A stretch of DNA of 64,000 nucleotides from Microbacterium cremeum (GTDB lineage: Bacteria; Actinomycetota; Actinomycetes; Actinomycetales; Microbacteriaceae). Positions 16,420-25,751 of the stretch are shown here, in pieces. Below the pieces are notes generated by a model. The model was not told the DNA's origin. It ran no database searches and saw only the letters and a list, made by a program, of their open reading frames with translations. The DNA lies in NCBI RefSeq assembly GCF_015277855.1, contig NZ_CP063812.1, positions 1,922,001-1,986,000 on the forward strand, written 5' to 3'. The translations under genes and the position numbers were made by a program. How positions within the stretch are numbered: the stretch's first letter is position 1; each line of letters starts with the position of its first letter.

Positions 16420-17874
16420 TCAGCGGTGCCAGAGCCCGTCGTGAGCCGCCTGGCGGGTGTACTGCGCCGGATCGAAGTAGCGGTCGTAGTACTCCATCTC
16501 GAGGTGCGAGAACTGCAGCCACATCCCGGGCGTGTAGAACGCGTCGACGTGTGCCGGGAAGCGTCCGTACGTGTCCCAGATGTAGTTGCAGATCTCTTTC
16601 GTGTAGGCGACCTCTTCGGGCCCGAAGCGCGTGCCCTTCTCCACGAACGCGCGTGCGTCATCGCGGTTGCGATAGGGGCGGGCGAAGACGTCCTGGTTGC
16701 CGTACGCCGCGCCGGTCGCGCTGTACTTGGACTCGATGACCCGGTCGACGGCCTCGTCCATGGATGACACGTAGGGCGGAGTCAGTCCCTCGAGGATGCC
16801 GTCGATGCCGACGGGGTTCGCCTGCGAGGCGGGGACGGGCGGCCACTTCCGGTGCTTCTTGGGCTCCTCGAGGCGGAAGCCGAGACCGTGCCACCCCTTC
16901 GCCTCATCCTGCTGCCAGATGTACGGCGGGAACACCGAGCCGTGGATCCATCCGCCGAGACCCATCGCCTGGCCGAGCAGCATGAGGTTCTGGAAGTAGA
17001 AGAACGCCTCGTAGTCGGTGCGCATGGCGCCGGCGAAGCCGAGCGGCGCCTGGCTGTCTGCGCTGACGTAGCCGCTGCGCACGCGCGACAGCCCGCCGAT
17101 CGGGTGGTACGGGATCTTCGGGGTGATGCCGAGCCCGCTGCCGATCTTCGCCATCCACTCCACGAACCCGCGCGGATGGAAGGTGCGCCAGTCGTCGAGG
17201 AACAGCGGGCGCATGCCGCCCGGCTCCGTCAGGAGGATGAGGATCGCGTTGATGTACTGCCACGTGCAGTCGACGACCGGGAAGAAGACGGTGGTGCCCG
17301 GGGCGTTGGATGCCTGGTTGTTCCAGCCGAGGTAGTACGGCCACTCCCGCGGGAAGCTGAGGCGCCGGTCCGATACGCGGACGAGGCACTCGTCCGCCGC
17401 GGCGATCCAATCCGCGTCCGACCAGTCGCCCCAGCGCGGCGGCAGTTCCTTCAGGAGCTCGAGCGCACGCTTCCCGCGTGGAGCGCGCAGCAGGAAGATG
17501 CCGTCATCGTTGATCATGAAGAAGTGCGTCGCCTGGGCGTTGTCGGCACTGCTTCCGGTGCGCGCCATGATGTTCAGGAACGGCGTGCCGAGCTCGTCCA
17601 CGCCGTTGTGCTCGACGAGCGGTCCGTCGTGCGTCGTGACGCCGGTGATGCCGGTGATGCACGTGATGAGGATCGCCTCCTCCAGCTTGCTGAGCGGGGC
17701 CGGCGGGTTGTGGCTCTCGTGGCTCAGCGGCCCGGCGTTGACCGAGAAGCCGCGGGGGATCCGACGCGTGCGCCGCTCCGTCAGCGCCGACAGGAACGGG
17801 TACTGCGCCAGATCGGCGAGCGCCGGGTGCGCCGATGCCGCCGCTGCGGCGCTGGCCTGATCGATCGTGCTCAT
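16420..17874 (-). CDS. Protein of unknown family in the dioxygenase cluster (weak nitroreductase-like N-terminus)
   Basis: The 484-residue soluble protein has no signal peptide or membrane segment. Residues 34-85 (RRTRRIPRGF, then PAPLSKLEEAILITCITGITGV) weakly recall the start of SagB-type nitroreductase-fold oxidases, where an Arg-rich patch and PLS-x-EE-x-A motif come first. The segment around 185-225 (GWNNQASNAPGTT, then DCTWQYINAILILL) could be the second half of such a fold, but the rest (Trp- and Tyr-rich, with SGYVSADSQAPLG and a long C-terminal tail) is not one I recognise. It lies 20 nt after the Cys-type hydrolase on the same strand, so the two are one operon facing the alpha-dioxygenase operon. 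The function is unknown. Confidence 0.7.
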   Translation of the reverse strand: MSTIDQASAAAAASAHPALADLAQYPFLSALTERRTRRIPRGFSVNAGPLSHESHNPPAPLSKLEEAILITCITGITGVTTHDGPLVEHNGVDELGTPFLNIMARTGSSADNAQATHFFMINDDGIFLLRAPRGKRALELLKELPPRWGDWSDADWIAAADECLVRVSDRRLSFPREWPYYLGWNNQASNAPGTTVFFPVVDCTWQYINAILILLTEPGGMRPLFLDDWRTFHPRGFVEWMAKIGSGLGITPKIPYHPIGGLSRVRSGYVSADSQAPLGFAGAMRTDYEAFFYFQNLMLLGQAMGLGGWIHGSVFPPYIWQQDEAKGWHGLGFRLEEPKKHRKWPPVPASQANPVGIDGILEGLTPPYVSSMDEAVDRVIESKYSATGAAYGNQDVFARPYRNRDDARAFVEKGTRFGPEEVAYTKEICNYIWDTYGRFPAHVDAFYTPGMWLQFSHLEMEYYDRYFDPAQYTRQAAHDGLWHR

Positions 17875-17893
17875 CGCGGGGTCCTCGTTCCGG

Positions 17894-19018
17894 TCAGTTG
17901 TGGGTGTCGAGCTGGGCGGTGATCACCGGATAGACGTCGCGCGCGGCATCCTGTCCGATGAAGAGATCCATGTGTGCGTAGCCGGGGACCACGTGGCGGC
18001 TGTAGTACTCCGGGCCGTTGCGCTCGCTCAGCTCGCGAAAGGTGAGGGCGCTGCCCTCCGGCACGAAGAGGCGGTTGTTCTCCCCGTGGAGGAACGCGAT
18101 CGGCACGCGCAGTCCTGTCACGTCGTCGAGATAGTCGTGCGCGCCGTCCATGCTGATCGCGTGATCGGCGCGGAGGATCTTCGTGATGTGACGCAGCGTC
18201 GTCATGTTCGCGACGCCGAACGCCTCCTCGAGATGGTCGTGCGTCGCCTCGTTGAGATGGTCGTGCTCGTAGACCTCGCCGTACATGAACATCACGCGGC
18301 GGCAGAACGGGCGTTCGCACGGCTCGTCGCCCGACGGGTAGAGCGCGAGGGCCTTGTCGTACAGCGTCTCGAGCCACGACGGATCGTCGTCGATCTCGGT
18401 GGTCAGGGTGTCGATCCCGAGCGCCTGGATGAGATCGCCCGCATAGATGCCCGCGCGCAGCTCGTTCAGGGTGCCGGCACGCGGGTGGAGCGTGACCTGG
18501 GACGCGACGGCCGACCGCACGCCCTGAAGGCCCAGGCCCAGGGCCATGAGCATCGTGAGAGACCCCACGCAGTGCGCCATGATCTGCACCGAGTCGGCGC
18601 CGCTGATCTCGCGCACCGTCTCGACAGCCGCCGGATAGTCGTAGCGGGCGATGTCATCGAGCGTGAACTGGGTGCCGCCGGAGGGGAGCGCGGGACTCGC
18701 GCGGTAGTCGAGGACCCACACGTCGTAGCCGTGTTCATGGAGGTACTCGGGGAAGTTCGTGTCGGTCGTGTCGATCGTGTACGCGAGGGCGGACGTGCCG
18801 AACCCGGGGGAGAGGATCACCGGCCCCTTGGTCCCGCCTTCGAAACGGGTGAGCCGCAGGGTCACGCCGTCCTCGGTGCTGAACTCGTGGATCGCCGGCT
18901 CGCCGCATCGGAGCGGCCTGCGCACGCGCGCCGTGGCCGTCGTGTCTCCGGCGTCGGGCGGCCAAGCCTCCCGCCGCGGGGGGAGATCGTCCGTCGTCGT
19001 GGTCTCGCCGTCGCTCAT
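17894..19018 (-). CDS. Alpha/beta hydrolase with cysteine nucleophile (PHA-synthase-like), second copy
   Basis: The 374-residue protein is a paralogue of the hydrolase at 8492-9529. It has VILSPGFGT near 67, WVLDYRASPA near 101, a TLDDIARYDYPAAVE segment, the elbow AHCVGS with Cys150 as nucleophile, and the late His in PGYAHMDLF. Cys in the elbow suggests thioester acyl chemistry, as in polyhydroxyalkanoate synthases; the length is shorter than PhaC. ATG 19018 is chosen over an upstream ATG because AAGGGG lies six bases before it. It leads a two-gene operon with the unknown 484-residue protein. Confidence 0.76.
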   Translation of the reverse strand: MSDGETTTTDDLPPRREAWPPDAGDTTATARVRRPLRCGEPAIHEFSTEDGVTLRLTRFEGGTKGPVILSPGFGTSALAYTIDTTDTNFPEYLHEHGYDVWVLDYRASPALPSGGTQFTLDDIARYDYPAAVETVREISGADSVQIMAHCVGSLTMLMALGLGLQGVRSAVASQVTLHPRAGTLNELRAGIYAGDLIQALGIDTLTTEIDDDPSWLETLYDKALALYPSGDEPCERPFCRRVMFMYGEVYEHDHLNEATHDHLEEAFGVANMTTLRHITKILRADHAISMDGAHDYLDDVTGLRVPIAFLHGENNRLFVPEGSALTFRELSERNGPEYYSRHVVPGYAHMDLFIGQDAARDVYPVITAQLDTHN

Positions 19019-19185
19019 ATCGACCCCTTGCCATCTCGAACCGAGTGCGGATGCCGCGCGGAGTGCGTCGCGACAGGCAGCCTCTCGAACCATGGGGCGA
19101 CGACGGGGTCAGCATATTGCCCGGAGTGCGTTCGCGTCACGAAGTTGTGGAGCACGCGGCGGACGGCGTGATACGTCCGGGACGA

Positions 19186-19191
19186 TAGCCT
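19186..19191 (+). promoter_or_regulatory. Candidate -10 box of thrS (leaderless)
   Basis: TAGCCT lies seven bases before the GTG at 19199. The same GATAGCCTGGA string occurs before rarA. Confidence 0.45.
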
Positions 19192-19198
19192 GGATGCC

Positions 19199-21202
19199 GT
19201 GTCTGACGCCGTGTCCTACCCCGCCGATGGGTTCGCCCTCTTCCCCGATCGCTCCGTCGTCGCCCTGCGCGTCAACGGCGAGCTGAAGGACCTCGCCACG
19301 ACGGTCCACGCGACGGATGCCGTGGAGCCGATCACCATCGACAGCCCGGACGGGCTCGCGATCCTCCGTCACTCGACGGCTCACGTGCTCGCGCAGGCCG
19401 TGCAGCGAATCCACCCGCAGGCGAACCTGGGCATCGGCCCGCCGATCACGGACGGCTTCTACTACGACTTCGGCGTCGAGCATCCGTTCACACCCGAGGA
19501 TGTGAAAGCCATCGACAAGGAGATGCAGCGCATCGTCCGCGAGGGCCAGCGGTTCGTCCGCCGCGTCGTGACCGAGGAGGAGGCGCGCGCCGAGCTCGCC
19601 GCCGAGCCGTTCAAGCTCGAGCTCATCGATCTCGCAGGCGGCCCCGGGTCCGGCGCGGATGCCGCCGAGGGCGCGTCCGTCGAGGTCGGCGCCGGCGAGC
19701 TCACCATCTACGACAACGTCAACCGCGACGGCGAGACGGTCTGGAAGGACCTCTGCCGCGGGCCGCATCTGCCCAGCACCCGCATGATCGGCAACGGCTG
19801 GGCGCTGCAGCGCATCGCGGGCGCGTACTGGCGAGGCAGCGAGAAGAACCCGCAGCTGCAGCGCATCTACGGCACCGCCTGGCCGAGCAAGGACGAGCTG
19901 CGCGCCTACCAGACGCGCCTCGAGGAGGCCGCCAAGCGCGACCACCGCAAACTCGGCAAGGAGCTCGACCTGTTCTCGTTCCCGGACGAGATCGGCTCGG
20001 GCCTGTCGGTGTGGCACCCGCGCGGAGGCGTGGTCCGCGGTGAGATGGAGCAGCACGCGCGCCGCCGGCATGTGGCGGGCGGCTACACCTACGTGTACAC
20101 GCCGCACATCTCGAAGGAGGACCTGTTCCTCACCTCGAACCACCTCGTCACGTACAAGGAGGGCATGTTCCCGCCCATCGTGATGGACGAGGAGCGCGAC
20201 GCGCAGGGCGAGATCGTCAAGCACGGCCAGGACTACTACCTGAAGCCGATGAACTGCCCGATGCACATCCTCATCTACAAGGAGCGGGCTCGCAGCTACC
20301 GCGATCTTCCGATGCGACTCGCCGAGAACGGGACGGTGTACCGCAACGAGCTGTCGGGAGCGCTGCATGGCCTCACCCGGGTGCGCGGCTTCACGCAGGA
20401 CGACTCGCACCTGTTCGTCACCCCCGAGCAGCTCGAGGAGGAGGCCACCCGAGTGCTCGAGTTCGTCATCTCGATGCTGCGTGACTTCGGTCTGGACGAG
20501 TTCGAGCTCGAACTGTCGATGCGCGACGACGAGAAGGACAAATGGATCGGCTCGGACGAGTTCTGGGAGTACTCGACCGATGCGCTGCGCAATGTCGCCG
20601 TGGCGAGCGGACTGAAGCTCACCGAGGTGCCCGGCGAAGCGGCGTTCTACGGGCCGAAGATCGACCTGAAGACCCGTGACGCGATCGGACGCGTGTGGCA
20701 GCTGTCCACGGTGCAGGTCGATCCCAACCTGCCCGAGCGCTTCGAGCTCGAGTACACCGACCGCGACGGCCAGAAGAAGCGGCCCATCATGATCCACCGG
20801 GCGCTCTTCGGCTCGATCGAGCGATTCTTCGCGATCCTGCTGGAGCACTACGCCGGCGCGTTCCCGGTGTGGCTCTCGCCGGTCCAGGTCGTCGGCATCC
20901 CGGTCGCCGAAGAGTACGCCGACTACCTCGGCGACGTGGTGCGACAGCTGCAGGAGGAGGGCGTGCGCGCCGAGCTCGACCACTCCGACGACCGCATGCA
21001 GAAGAAGATCCGCACCCACACGACGCAGAAGGTGCCGCTGCTGCTCATCGCGGGCGAACAGGACCGCTCCGCCGGCACGGTGTCGTTCCGCTTCCGCGAC
21101 GGCTCACAGGAGAACGGCGTGCCGATCGCCGACGCCGTCCGCCGCGTGCGGGACGCGATCTCGTCGCACGCGCTCGTCGGCACCGCGGAGGACTTCGCGT
21201 GA
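19199..21202 (+). CDS. thrS: Threonyl-tRNA synthetase
   Basis: The 667-residue class II synthetase attaches threonine to tRNA-Thr in the cytoplasm. Order: a TGS domain (about 1-65); the editing domain with [12 protein letters not shown] near 62, its HxxxH metal/editing motif, and GPHLPSTR; the catalytic core with the zinc cysteine in MNCPMH and class II motif 2 ([14 protein letters not shown]); and the anticodon-binding domain from about 540. Every expected element is present. It overlaps the HIT gene by 4 nt. No T-box leader is possible because the transcript probably starts at the GTG. Confidence 0.96.
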   Translation: MSDAVSYPADGFALFPDRSVVALRVNGELKDLATTVHATDAVEPITIDSPDGLAILRHSTAHVLAQAVQRIHPQANLGIGPPITDGFYYDFGVEHPFTPEDVKAIDKEMQRIVREGQRFVRRVVTEEEARAELAAEPFKLELIDLAGGPGSGADAAEGASVEVGAGELTIYDNVNRDGETVWKDLCRGPHLPSTRMIGNGWALQRIAGAYWRGSEKNPQLQRIYGTAWPSKDELRAYQTRLEEAAKRDHRKLGKELDLFSFPDEIGSGLSVWHPRGGVVRGEMEQHARRRHVAGGYTYVYTPHISKEDLFLTSNHLVTYKEGMFPPIVMDEERDAQGEIVKHGQDYYLKPMNCPMHILIYKERARSYRDLPMRLAENGTVYRNELSGALHGLTRVRGFTQDDSHLFVTPEQLEEEATRVLEFVISMLRDFGLDEFELELSMRDDEKDKWIGSDEFWEYSTDALRNVAVASGLKLTEVPGEAAFYGPKIDLKTRDAIGRVWQLSTVQVDPNLPERFELEYTDRDGQKKRPIMIHRALFGSIERFFAILLEHYAGAFPVWLSPVQVVGIPVAEEYADYLGDVVRQLQEEGVRAELDHSDDRMQKKIRTHTTQKVPLLLIAGEQDRSAGTVSFRFRDGSQENGVPIADAVRRVRDAISSHALVGTAEDFA

Positions 21203-21750
21203 GCGACGACCCCGCGCTCGTCGACGCAGCGACGCTCGCCGGGGTGCCCGACGAGTTCCAGCGGCTGTGGACTCCTCACCGCATGGCGTACATCAAAGCG
21301 GGGCCGGAGGAGCTGCGCAGCGAGTGCCCGTTCTGCGAGGCGCCGCGCAAGTCCGACGAAGACGGGCTCATCGTGTTCCGCGGGGCCACCGCCTATGCGC
21401 TGCTCAACCTCTTCCCGTACAACTCGGGCCACCTGCTGGTGTGTCCGTACCGCCACATCGCGACCTACGATCAGGCGACGCCTGAGGAGGTCGCCGAGAT
21501 CGGAGAGCTGACGCAGCAGGGCATGCGCGCACTGCGTCAGGTGTCGCGCTGCGACGGATTCAACATCGGCATGAACCAGGGCCACGTCGCCGGCGCGGGC
21601 GTGGACGAGCACCTGCACCAGCACATCGTTCCGCGGTGGGCGTCCGACGCGAACTTCTTCCCGATCATCGCCAAGACGAAGGCGCTGCCCCAGCTGCTGG
21701 GCGACGTGCGCCGCGCCGTGGCCGGAGCCTGGCAGGGCACCGACCGTTGA
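21199..21750 (+). CDS. HIT-family protein (Ap4A hydrolase/phosphorylase type)
   Basis: The 183-residue protein has the histidine triad [11 protein letters not shown] near 141 and a zinc-type ECPFCEAP segment near 36. It matches the actinobacterial HIT protein that follows thrS (Rv2613c in M. tuberculosis, an Ap4A phosphorylase). Synthetases such as ThrRS make Ap4A as a by-product, so the pairing is meaningful. GTG at 21199 overlaps the thrS stop in a GTGA. Confidence 0.88.
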   Translation: MSDDPALVDAATLAGVPDEFQRLWTPHRMAYIKAGPEELRSECPFCEAPRKSDEDGLIVFRGATAYALLNLFPYNSGHLLVCPYRHIATYDQATPEEVAEIGELTQQGMRALRQVSRCDGFNIGMNQGHVAGAGVDEHLHQHIVPRWASDANFFPIIAKTKALPQLLGDVRRAVAGAWQGTDR

Positions 21751-21770
21751 GCGAAGAGCGCCGGCGACGA

Positions 21771-21814
21771 GACGAAGCGCCCTGAGCTCTCGACGACGTC
21801 GGGGGCGTTTCGTC
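21771..21814. terminator. Hairpin terminator between the HIT gene and pdxY
   Basis: GACGAAGCGCCC pairs with GGGCGTTTCGTC (one G-T pair), 12 bp, in the 100-bp gap between convergent genes. T-rich sequence follows on the plus strand. Confidence 0.6.
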
Positions 21815-21850
21815 TTCCTCGTCCCTCGGTCGCTCGCCGACCGGTCGGCG

Positions 21851-22714
21851 TCAGCGCACCCGCGCGACCTCGAACTGCATGCGGGGGTTCGCGTAAGCCT
21901 CCTGCGACTCGACGAGCTGCAGCTCGCGCTCGCCCGACGCATGCGTGCGCTCGAGCAGATCGAACACGCTCGACGTGGTGCGCGCGAGGGCGTCGGCGGC
22001 ATCGCCGGTGCGTCGGTAGTGCGCCGTGAACAGCGCCGCCGTCACATCGCCCGAGCCGTTCGCCTTCATGGGGATGTGGGGAGTCGTGACGAGCCAGGCG
22101 CCGTCGTCGGTGACGGCGAGCATCTCGATCGTCCCTTCGGCGCGGTCCGGCCGCTCGACGCTCGTGACGAGGACGGTACGCGGTCCCATCGCGCGCGCGA
22201 GATCGGCTGACGCGAGGGTCGAGTCGAGATCGGCCGGGTCGGTCTCGGTGAGGAAGCCGAGCTCGAACTGATTCGGGGTGATGATGTCGGCCGCCGGCAC
22301 GACGCGGTCCCGCAGGAGCACCGGGATCGCCGGGGCGACGAAGCAGCCGGACTTGGCGTTGCCCATGACCGGGTCGCACGCGTACGCGGCGTCGGGATTG
22401 GCCGCCTTCACGCGTGAGACCGCGTCGAGGATCACCTCGGCGATGCCCTCGCCGCCCTGGTACCCCGACAGCACGACGTCGATCTGGGGGAGCACCCCGC
22501 GCTCCTCGATGCCGGTGATGACCTCGCGCACGTCGTCGGGGCTGATGAGCGGGCCGCGCCACGCGCCGTAGCCGGTGTGGTTCGAGAAGTTCACTGTGTA
22601 GACCGGCATGACCTCGACGCCGATGCGCTGCAGCGGGAACACGGCTGCCGAGTTGCCGACGTGGCCGTAGGCGACTGCGGACTGGATCGAGAGGATCTTC
22701 ACCCGCTCGATCAT
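21851..22714 (-). CDS. pdxY: Pyridoxal kinase
   Basis: The 287-residue protein has the ribokinase-fold pyridoxal kinase signatures: ILSIQSAVAYGHVGNSA at the N-terminus, the vitamer pocket around NFSNHTGYG, CDPVMGN near 113 and the anion-hole GSGD near 221. It phosphorylates pyridoxal to PLP with ATP, which salvages vitamin B6. It overlaps the upstream regulator gene by 4 nt (ATGA), so both are read together, next to the de novo genes pdxST. Confidence 0.93.
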   Translation of the reverse strand: MIERVKILSIQSAVAYGHVGNSAAVFPLQRIGVEVMPVYTVNFSNHTGYGAWRGPLISPDDVREVITGIEERGVLPQIDVVLSGYQGGEGIAEVILDAVSRVKAANPDAAYACDPVMGNAKSGCFVAPAIPVLLRDRVVPAADIITPNQFELGFLTETDPADLDSTLASADLARAMGPRTVLVTSVERPDRAEGTIEMLAVTDDGAWLVTTPHIPMKANGSGDVTAALFTAHYRRTGDAADALARTTSSVFDLLERTHASGERELQLVESQEAYANPRMQFEVARVR

Positions 22715-24066
22715 GCCACTTCGGCGGTCGCGAGCCGTCCACGCGCTGCGCGCACGGCCGCCGCGATGTCGCCGGCGAGCTGCTCGGCGTCGCGGTCGTC
22801 GAGATCATGGACGGTGAGCCGCAGCCGGCGCGAGGGGAGCTCGCCCGCGAGCACGAACTCGTCGCCGGTGCGCGCCAGCCACCCACGGCGCATCAGCTGC
22901 TCCGAGACCGAGCGCGCCGCGACCGGAAGGCTGATCCACAGGTTGAGGCCGTCGCCGGCGCGAGCCTGGATGCCGTGCGCGGTCAGCCGGCGTGCGAACG
23001 CATCGTTGCGGGCGGCATAGTGGGCGGCGGCGCGCTCGATCGCCGCCACGACCTCGGGGTCGGTGACGAGCGCCAGCGTGAGCCGCTGCAGCAGGTGGCT
23101 CACCCAGGTCGTGCCCGGTGTGAGCCTCATCGCGAGACGGTCCGCCGTCTCGGGGTCGGATGCCGTGACCGCCAGGCACATGTCGGGACCGAGGAACTTC
23201 GAGACCGAGCGCACCAGCGCCCACCGCTGGTGGTCGGGGCCGATGACCGAGTGGAAGGGCCGGCGCGAGAGCATCGAGAAGTGGTCGTCCTCGATCACGA
23301 GCACATAAGGGTGGTCGGCCAGCACGGCGCGCAGCTCTTCGGCGCGGCGCGCCGAGAGGCTCGCCCCCGTCGGATTCTGCGCACGCGGCGTGCACACCAC
23401 GGCGCGGACGCCCTGCTCGAGCGCGGCGCGCAGCCCGGCCACCGTCATCCCCTCGTCGTCCACCGGCACCGCCACGGGCCGGTAGCCGCCGATGCGGGCC
23501 GTGTGGATGCTCGTGAGGAAGCAAGGGTCCTCCAGCGCGACGGCGTCATCGCGCGTGAGCGCCTGCGCGAGCAGTCGTTCGACGGCGTCCGCCGCTCCGC
23601 TGGTGACCGTCAGCCGCATCGATGCCGCCGGCGCGAGGCCCTCGCGCATCCACTCCCGGGCCCACCCCTCCAGCGCGGGGTCGATGACCGGCTCGCCATA
23701 GAGGACGGGGCGGCCCGCCATCCCCGTGAGCGCGCGCGAGGGGTCGGGAATGAGGTCGGGGTCGGGGTTGCCGGTTCCGACGTCGCGCAGCACGCTGTCG
23801 ACGGCGAAGCCCTCCTGCGCCACCGGAGCGGGGTCGGCGACCCTCGTCCCGCCACGACCGCGCGTGACGACCACTCCTGCCTGCGTGAGCTGACGGTAGG
23901 CGGCCACCGCGGTGTTGCGGTTGACGCCGAGGCTCTCGGCGAGCGCGCGAACGGACGGGAGAGGGTCTCCGGGCCGGAGCCGGCCCCGCTCGACGAGCGC
24001 GCGCAGACTATCCGCGATCTCCGACGCGGAGCGGCCGCTGATATCGAGGTCCATGTCACCGTCCAT
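22711..24066 (-). CDS. pdxR: MocR/PdxR-type transcription regulator (GntR winged helix plus aminotransferase domain)
   Basis: The 451-residue protein carries an N-terminal GntR winged helix (about 10-75, including [19 protein letters not shown]) and a fold-type I aminotransferase-like domain from about 110. The PLP lysine is in [10 protein letters not shown]. MocR proteins sense PLP or related compounds and do not work as enzymes. Position is telling: divergent from pdxST and coupled to pdxY, as for PdxR of Corynebacterium, where it activates pdxST. It very probably does the same here. PtsJ-like naming is an alternative. Confidence 0.85.
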   Translation of the reverse strand: MDGDMDLDISGRSASEIADSLRALVERGRLRPGDPLPSVRALAESLGVNRNTAVAAYRQLTQAGVVVTRGRGGTRVADPAPVAQEGFAVDSVLRDVGTGNPDPDLIPDPSRALTGMAGRPVLYGEPVIDPALEGWAREWMREGLAPAASMRLTVTSGAADAVERLLAQALTRDDAVALEDPCFLTSIHTARIGGYRPVAVPVDDEGMTVAGLRAALEQGVRAVVCTPRAQNPTGASLSARRAEELRAVLADHPYVLVIEDDHFSMLSRRPFHSVIGPDHQRWALVRSVSKFLGPDMCLAVTASDPETADRLAMRLTPGTTWVSHLLQRLTLALVTDPEVVAAIERAAAHYAARNDAFARRLTAHGIQARAGDGLNLWISLPVAARSVSEQLMRRGWLARTGDEFVLAGELPSRRLRLTVHDLDDRDAEQLAGDIAAAVRAARGRLATAEVA

Positions 24067-24102
24067 GCCCTGCCGATTGTAGGGCGGAGTCCATGCTATC
24101 TT

Positions 24103-24116
24103 TTGGCCTAGGTCAA
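24103..24116. promoter_or_regulatory. Near-perfect inverted repeat between pdxR and pdxS, candidate operator
   Basis: TTGGCCTAGGTCAA is a 14-bp palindrome with a single mismatched pair. It sits 36 bp from the pdxR start and about 60 bp from the pdxS start, a natural place for a regulator of both. Confidence 0.4.
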
Positions 24117-24177
24117 TACCCGCATTGTCCTGACCACTCGCGCGTGCGTGTCACGCGCACCACCGAAGGGATCCCAC

Positions 24178-25068
24178 GTGAGCACTGCCGACACGGGCAC
24201 CGACCGCGTCAAGCGCGGCCTCGCCGAGATGCTGAAGGGCGGCGTCATCATGGACGTGGTCACGCCCGAGCAGGCCAAGATCGCCGAGGACGCCGGCGCT
24301 GTCGCCGTGATGGCGCTCGAACGCGTGCCCGCCGACATCCGCGCCCAGGGCGGCGTGTCGCGCATGAGCGATCCCGACATGATCGACGGCATCATCGACG
24401 CCGTGTCGATCCCGGTCATGGCGAAGGCGCGCATCGGCCACTTCGTGGAGGCCCAGGTGCTCCAGGAGCTCGGCGTCGACTACATCGACGAGTCCGAGGT
24501 GCTCTCGCCCGCCGACTACGTCAACCACATCGACAAGTGGAACTTCACCGTTCCTTTCGTATGCGGCGCGACCAACCTCGGCGAGGCCCTCCGGCGCATC
24601 AACGAGGGCGCCGCCATGATCCGCTCCAAGGGCGAGGCCGGCACCGGCGACGTGTCGGAGGCGACGAAGCACATCCGCAAGATCACCGGCGAGATCAACG
24701 TGCTCCGCTCGATGACCAAGGACGAGCTGTACGTCGCCGCGAAGGAGCTCCAGGCTCCGTACGAGCTGGTGGCAGAGATCGCCGCGACCGGCAAGCTTCC
24801 CGTCGTGCTGTTCGTCGCCGGCGGCGTCGCCACTCCGGCCGACGCCGCGATGATGATGCAGATGGGCGCCGACGGCGTGTTCGTCGGCTCCGGCATCTTC
24901 AAGTCGGGCAATCCCGCACAGCGCGCCGCCGCCATCGTGAAGGCCACGACGTTCTACGACGACCCCAAGGTCATCGCCGACGTCTCGCGCGGCCTGGGCG
25001 AGGCGATGGTCGGCATCAACGTGGCCGACCTGCCCGCTCCCCACCGCCTGGCCGAGCGCGGCTGGTGA
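24178..25068 (+). CDS. pdxS: Pyridoxal 5'-phosphate synthase subunit PdxS
   Basis: This is a 296-residue TIM-barrel lyase. It builds PLP from ribose 5-phosphate, glyceraldehyde 3-phosphate and ammonia delivered by PdxT. Family marks: [20 protein letters not shown] at the N-terminus, [10 protein letters not shown], the catalytic lysine in VMAKARIGH, and the phosphate-binding [19 protein letters not shown] region. GTG 24178 is preferred over ATG 24148 because GAAGGG lies seven bases before it and the N-terminus then matches the family. It overlaps pdxT by 4 nt and is divergent from its likely regulator. Confidence 0.96.
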   Translation: MSTADTGTDRVKRGLAEMLKGGVIMDVVTPEQAKIAEDAGAVAVMALERVPADIRAQGGVSRMSDPDMIDGIIDAVSIPVMAKARIGHFVEAQVLQELGVDYIDESEVLSPADYVNHIDKWNFTVPFVCGATNLGEALRRINEGAAMIRSKGEAGTGDVSEATKHIRKITGEINVLRSMTKDELYVAAKELQAPYELVAEIAATGKLPVVLFVAGGVATPADAAMMMQMGADGVFVGSGIFKSGNPAQRAAAIVKATTFYDDPKVIADVSRGLGEAMVGINVADLPAPHRLAERGW

Positions 25069-25664
25069 GCGCAAGCCCCCGCATCGGCGTCCTCGCGCTG
25101 CAGGGCGACGTCCGTGAGCATGTGCGGGTGCTCACGGGCCTCGGCGCCGCCGTCACCCCGGTGCGGCGACCGTCCGAGCTCGCGGCCGTCGACGGGCTCG
25201 TCATCCCCGGTGGCGAGTCCAGTGTCATCGACAAGCTGTCGCGGGCCTTCGGCATGCGCGAACCGGTGCGCGAGGCGATCGCCGGCGGGCTGCCCGTCTA
25301 CGGCACCTGCGCGGGGCTGATCCTGCTCGCCGACCGCATCGTCGACGGGATCGAGGGCCAGCAGACGTTCGGCGGCCTCGACGTCACGGTGCGGCGCAAC
25401 GCGTTCGGCAGCCAGGTGGACTCGTTCGAGGTCGACCTCGACGTGCCCGTGCTCGGGGCGCCCGCGGTGCACGCCGTCTTCATCCGTGCCCCGCTCGTCG
25501 AGCAGGCGGGGACGGGCGTCGAGACCCTCGCAGCTCTCGAGGACGGGCGCGTCGTCGCGGTGCGGCAGGGGAGCATCCTGGGCACCTCGTTCCATCCCGA
25601 GATGACGGGAGACACCCGCTTCCACGGGCTGTTCCTCGACATGGTCCGCGCCGGCGCCTCATGA
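25065..25664 (+). CDS. pdxT: Pyridoxal 5'-phosphate synthase glutaminase subunit PdxT
   Basis: This is a 199-residue class I glutamine amidotransferase. It opens with [13 protein letters not shown]; then [10 protein letters not shown], the nucleophile Cys in YGTCAGL, and the His/Glu pair in SFHPEM. It releases ammonia from glutamine and channels it to PdxS. The GTG start overlaps the pdxS stop in a GTGA. Confidence 0.95.
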   Translation: MSASPRIGVLALQGDVREHVRVLTGLGAAVTPVRRPSELAAVDGLVIPGGESSVIDKLSRAFGMREPVREAIAGGLPVYGTCAGLILLADRIVDGIEGQQTFGGLDVTVRRNAFGSQVDSFEVDLDVPVLGAPAVHAVFIRAPLVEQAGTGVETLAALEDGRVVAVRQGSILGTSFHPEMTGDTRFHGLFLDMVRAGAS

Positions 25665-25738
25665 CCTGCGGTGCGGCGACCGCGCGATCGCCGCACCGGC
25701 TGCGCGCGCCGGAGCGCGTGGATCGCGCCGCCCGAAGG

Positions 25739-25744
25739 TAGATT
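25739..25744 (+). promoter_or_regulatory. Candidate -10 box of the EVE-like gene (leaderless)
   Basis: TAGATT is followed by seven bases and the ATG at 25752. No ribosome-binding site is present, so a leaderless transcript is likely. Confidence 0.5.
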
Positions 25745-25751
25745 CTCAACC

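Noticed and set aside
19019..19198. Search for a T-box or other leader before thrS
   Set aside because: The probable -10 box lies seven bases before the start, leaving no leader; no T-box core sequence is seen.
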